Shown piece by piece: positions 5,852-7,681 of a DNA stretch of 7,681 nt. The first letter of the stretch is position 1. Each line of letters starts with the position of its first letter. Location of the stretch: positions 1-7,681 of the forward strand of contig JAADDU010000036.1 in assembly GCA_013153755.1 (NCBI GenBank), written 5' to 3'. The stretch is from Campylobacterota bacterium (GTDB lineage Bacteria; Campylobacterota; Campylobacteria; Campylobacterales; Sulfurimonadaceae). The notes under the pieces were generated by a model, which ran no database searches, had not been told where the DNA came from, and saw only the letters and a list, made by a program, of their open reading frames with translations. The translations under genes were made by a program, and so were the position numbers.

Positions 5852-6664
5852 ATGGATTATATAAAAGTAAATAACAACTCTGCATCTGCCCTTATAGCTC
5901 TTCAGGGGGCTCATATATTTGAGTATATTCCAAACCATTCTATGAACTCTATTTTATGGCTTAGTGATGAAAGCGAATTTAAGACTGGTACTGCCATAAG
6001 AGGTGGTATTCCTATATGCTGGCCTTGGTTTGGGCTACATGAGAACAAAACACTTCCACAGCATGGTTTTGCAAGAACATCTCTTTTTAAACATATATAT
6101 ACAAAAGATATAGATGCAGATACTACAGAAGTTCTCTTAAGACTTACACATTCTAAAGAAAGTTTAGAACTATGGGATTATAAGTTTGAGTTAGAGATGA
6201 AATTTAGTATATCTAAAGAGTTGAAAATGGAGCTAAGGACTAAAAATATAGATTCAAAACCATTTAAAATAACTCAAGCACTGCATAGTTATTTTGCTAT
6301 CTCAGATATTAGAGATATAAGCATTATTGGGCTAGATAAACAAAAATATTTTGATGCACTAACAAAAGAGACTTATATACAAGATGGAGATATAACATTT
6401 GACAGTGAACTAGATAGAGTGTATCAAAACAAAAACAAAGATATAGTTTTAATAGATGAAGAATATATAGTGGACATAGGAACTAAAGGCTCTGCATCTA
6501 CTGTTATCTGGAACCCTTGGATAGATAAATCTAAACGGATGAGTGGTATGAGTGATGAAGCATACAAAGAGTTTGTATGTATAGAAAATGCAAATGCTAT
6601 GGATGATTTTAAAATTATAAAACCAAATTCATCCCATACTCTAGAAGTAACTATAATACAATAA
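5852..6664 (+). CDS. yeaD: D-hexose-6-phosphate mutarotase (YeaD-like aldose 1-epimerase family)
   Basis: A 270-residue soluble enzyme of the galactose-mutarotase-like fold, expected to interconvert the alpha and beta anomers of glucose-6-phosphate and similar hexose phosphates. Family landmarks appear in order: LQGAHIFEY (17-25), RGGIPICWPWFG (50-61), QHGFAR (70-75) with H71, ALHSYF (143-148) with H145, VIWNPW (218-223) and FVCIENAN (241-248) with E245. The two histidines and the glutamate match the expected catalytic set, and R50 is the usual phosphate-side arginine. The family commonly has CVEPG near the glutamate; here the Pro is Asn, a mild departure. Length is slightly short compared with about 290 in enterobacteria. 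GGAG at 5840-5843, inside the end of the previous gene, is 8 bases before the ATG. The 4-bp gap indicates co-transcription with the FHS transporter. Confidence 0.9.
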   Translation: MDYIKVNNNSASALIALQGAHIFEYIPNHSMNSILWLSDESEFKTGTAIRGGIPICWPWFGLHENKTLPQHGFARTSLFKHIYTKDIDADTTEVLLRLTHSKESLELWDYKFELEMKFSISKELKMELRTKNIDSKPFKITQALHSYFAISDIRDISIIGLDKQKYFDALTKETYIQDGDITFDSELDRVYQNKNKDIVLIDEEYIVDIGTKGSASTVIWNPWIDKSKRMSGMSDEAYKEFVCIENANAMDDFKIIKPNSSHTLEVTIIQ

Positions 6665-6680
6665 ATAAAAAAGGTAAAAC

Positions 6681-6833
6681 ATGAAAAAAAGCATACTAAT
6701 ATTATCTATAATTTTTATAGGCTTAAGCTTTAATGCTTGTGCTAAAAAAGTAGACCCAGATCAACAAAGATATGAATATGACAGAGCCAATACGGCAGCT
6801 TCTCAAGAGCATAAAAGTTTAGATAAAGAGTAA
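6681..6833 (+). CDS. Small predicted lipoprotein (50 residues)
   Basis: A short gene with a good ribosome binding site (AAGG at 6671-6674, 6 bases before the ATG), 16 bp after the mutarotase. The protein starts MKKSILILSIIFIGLSFNAC: two lysines, a hydrophobic core and a cysteine at residue 20 preceded by F-N-A, a slightly atypical but acceptable lipobox for signal peptidase II. The predicted mature part is only 31 residues, hydrophilic and highly charged (Lys, Asp, Glu, Gln), with no second hydrophobic segment. It would be anchored by lipid in the inner or outer membrane. I recognise no family. It is the last gene of the run, and its stop codon falls in the loop of the terminator hairpin. It may be unrelated in function to the sugar genes. 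Confidence 0.75.
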   Translation: MKKSILILSIIFIGLSFNACAKKVDPDQQRYEYDRANTAASQEHKSLDKE

Positions 6834-6853
6834 AACCTCTTAATCTAAACTTT
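6814..6853. terminator. Bidirectional terminator hairpin between convergent genes
   Basis: AAAGTTTAGAT (6814-6824) pairs perfectly with ATCTAAACTTT (6843-6853). After one A-A mismatch the stem continues with AAGAG/CTCTT around the 6-base loop TAAAAC. T-rich stretches follow on both strands (TTTATCTTTT on the plus strand, ACTTTTATG on the minus strand), so it can act in both directions, although neither U-tract is perfect. The lipoprotein stop is in the loop and the HD-GYP stop is in the distal arm, so the hairpin overlaps both coding ends. Confidence 0.75.
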
Positions 6854-7681
6854 ATCTTTTATAATATCGTCTACTCTTTCAAAGTTTTCTATATATTTAG
6901 ATAAAGCCATATTATCTTCATTGTTTTCGATATTTTCTTTCGCAGCTAAAAAGTGTTCCAAATTATCTAAGAAAAGGTCAGTAAGAACAGGGTCAAAATG
7001 TTCACCTCTTTCCTCTTCAAAAAGCTTTAATATTTTTTGTAATGGCCATGCTTTTTTATAAACTCTATCTGATCCAAGAGCATCAAATACATCAGCTATA
7101 GCAGTTATACGACCATATATATGTATTTCTTCACCTTTCAAGCCTTGAGGATAACCTCGTCCATTATATTTCTCATGATGCTCATAAGCTACTATAGCAG
7201 CAGCTTTTAAAATAGATTTACTAGAATGCTTAAGCATAGAGTAACCAATCTCAGCATGAGATTTCATAATCTCAAACTCTTCATCTGTAAATTTTCCTGG
7301 CTTATTTAGTACTGCATCTGGGATACCTATCTTCCCTACATCATGCATAGGGGAAGCATTTTTAAGCAAGAGAGATTCTTCTAAACTTAAACCATAAAGC
7401 CTTGCAAGTATCAAAGAGTACTCAGCAACTCTTTTAACATGATACCCAGTCTCTTTTGAACGCTCTTCAGAGATAGTACCCATAGTAAAGATAACCTCTC
7501 TTTGAGTTGCCTCTAGTTCTTCATTTAGTTCATTTATCTCTTTTGTTTTATACTCTACAAGTTCTTCTACTTTTTTAGACTCTTCTCTTTCTTGTAAGAC
7601 TATATCTTGTGCAATATGCATATTTGTATCTATAACTTTAGCGATAGAAGCGATCTCATCATTTGCACTATATGTTACTTC
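6845..7681 (-). CDS. HD-GYP domain cyclic-di-GMP phosphodiesterase (5' end beyond window)
   Basis: A C-terminal fragment of at least 278 residues. An internal ATG exists at 7621-7619, but the frame stays open for another 20 codons to the window edge, so the true start is outside. Those 20 codons (DEIASIAKVIDTN) look like the end of a HAMP linker, implying a membrane sensor upstream. A coiled coil (about residues 31-61) leads to the HD-GYP domain. Counting from the internal Met, ETGYH has E57 and H61, HDVGKIGIPD has H93, D94 and K97, H122 and H148-H149 follow, NGRGYP contains the GYP signature (156-158), and IADVFDAL has D177. All metal ligands and the GYP loop are present, so the enzyme should hydrolyse c-di-GMP, lowering its level and favouring motility over biofilm. 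A polar tail follows. The gene is convergent with the lipoprotein gene. Confidence 0.92.
   Translation of the reverse strand, partial: EVTYSANDEIASIAKVIDTNMHIAQDIVLQEREESKKVEELVEYKTKEINELNEELEATQREVIFTMGTISEERSKETGYHVKRVAEYSLILARLYGLSLEESLLLKNASPMHDVGKIGIPDAVLNKPGKFTDEEFEIMKSHAEIGYSMLKHSSKSILKAAAIVAYEHHEKYNGRGYPQGLKGEEIHIYGRITAIADVFDALGSDRVYKKAWPLQKILKLFEEERGEHFDPVLTDLFLDNLEHFLAAKENIENNEDNMALSKYIENFERVDDIIKDKV

Noticed and set aside
7619..7621. Internal ATG as the start of a complete 258-residue HD-GYP protein
   Set aside because: The frame continues upstream to the window edge with HAMP-like residues, so the gene is truncated by the window rather than beginning here.

Overview
The window is AT-rich, bacterial and densely coded. 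It most likely comes from a free-living Campylobacterota (Sulfurimonas/Sulfuricurvum-like). That placement is an inference from base composition, the protein flavour, a fused siroheme decarboxylase of the kind used by denitrifiers, and the FHS sugar transporter type. I am fairly confident of the phylum and not of the genus.

Layout. (1) Positions 1-1542, minus strand: the first 39 codons of an unrecognised protein running off the left edge, then a complete sodium:neurotransmitter-symporter (NSS) family transporter with its own -10 element and ribosome binding site. (2) Positions 1616-2245, plus strand: a promoter with perfect -35 and -10 hexamers 17 bp apart, followed by five tRNA genes, Pro(TGG), His(GTG), Arg(TCG), Arg(TCT) and Leu(TAG), all with encoded CCA. 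The gap before tRNA-Leu holds an 8-bp tetraloop hairpin and a perfect 19-bp palindrome. (3) Positions 2325-6833, plus strand: a tight five-gene run (gaps of 35, 14, 4 and 16 bp) encoding an MFS permease, a two-domain siroheme decarboxylase (NirDL/AhbA-AhbB type), an FHS-family (FucP/GluP-like) sugar transporter, a YeaD-type hexose-6-phosphate mutarotase and a 50-residue lipoprotein. It ends in a strong hairpin at 6814-6853. (4) Positions 6845-7681, minus strand: an HD-GYP cyclic-di-GMP phosphodiesterase, 5'-truncated by the window edge. It converges on the lipoprotein gene and shares the same hairpin.

How the genes fit together. The FHS transporter and the mutarotase form a plausible sugar uptake and entry-to-glycolysis pair. 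The siroheme decarboxylase belongs to tetrapyrrole (heme d1 or alternative heme) synthesis, so finding it between two permeases and away from visible nir genes is the main oddity. The first MFS permease has no substrate assignable from sequence. No mobile element, CRISPR array, toxin-antitoxin pair or defence gene is visible. I see no clear case for an entirely new system; the best leads are the mixed operon, the FHS transporter that appears to lack FucP's acidic coupling residues, the small lipoprotein, and the structured tRNA spacer. No intergenic stretch exceeds 300 bases.
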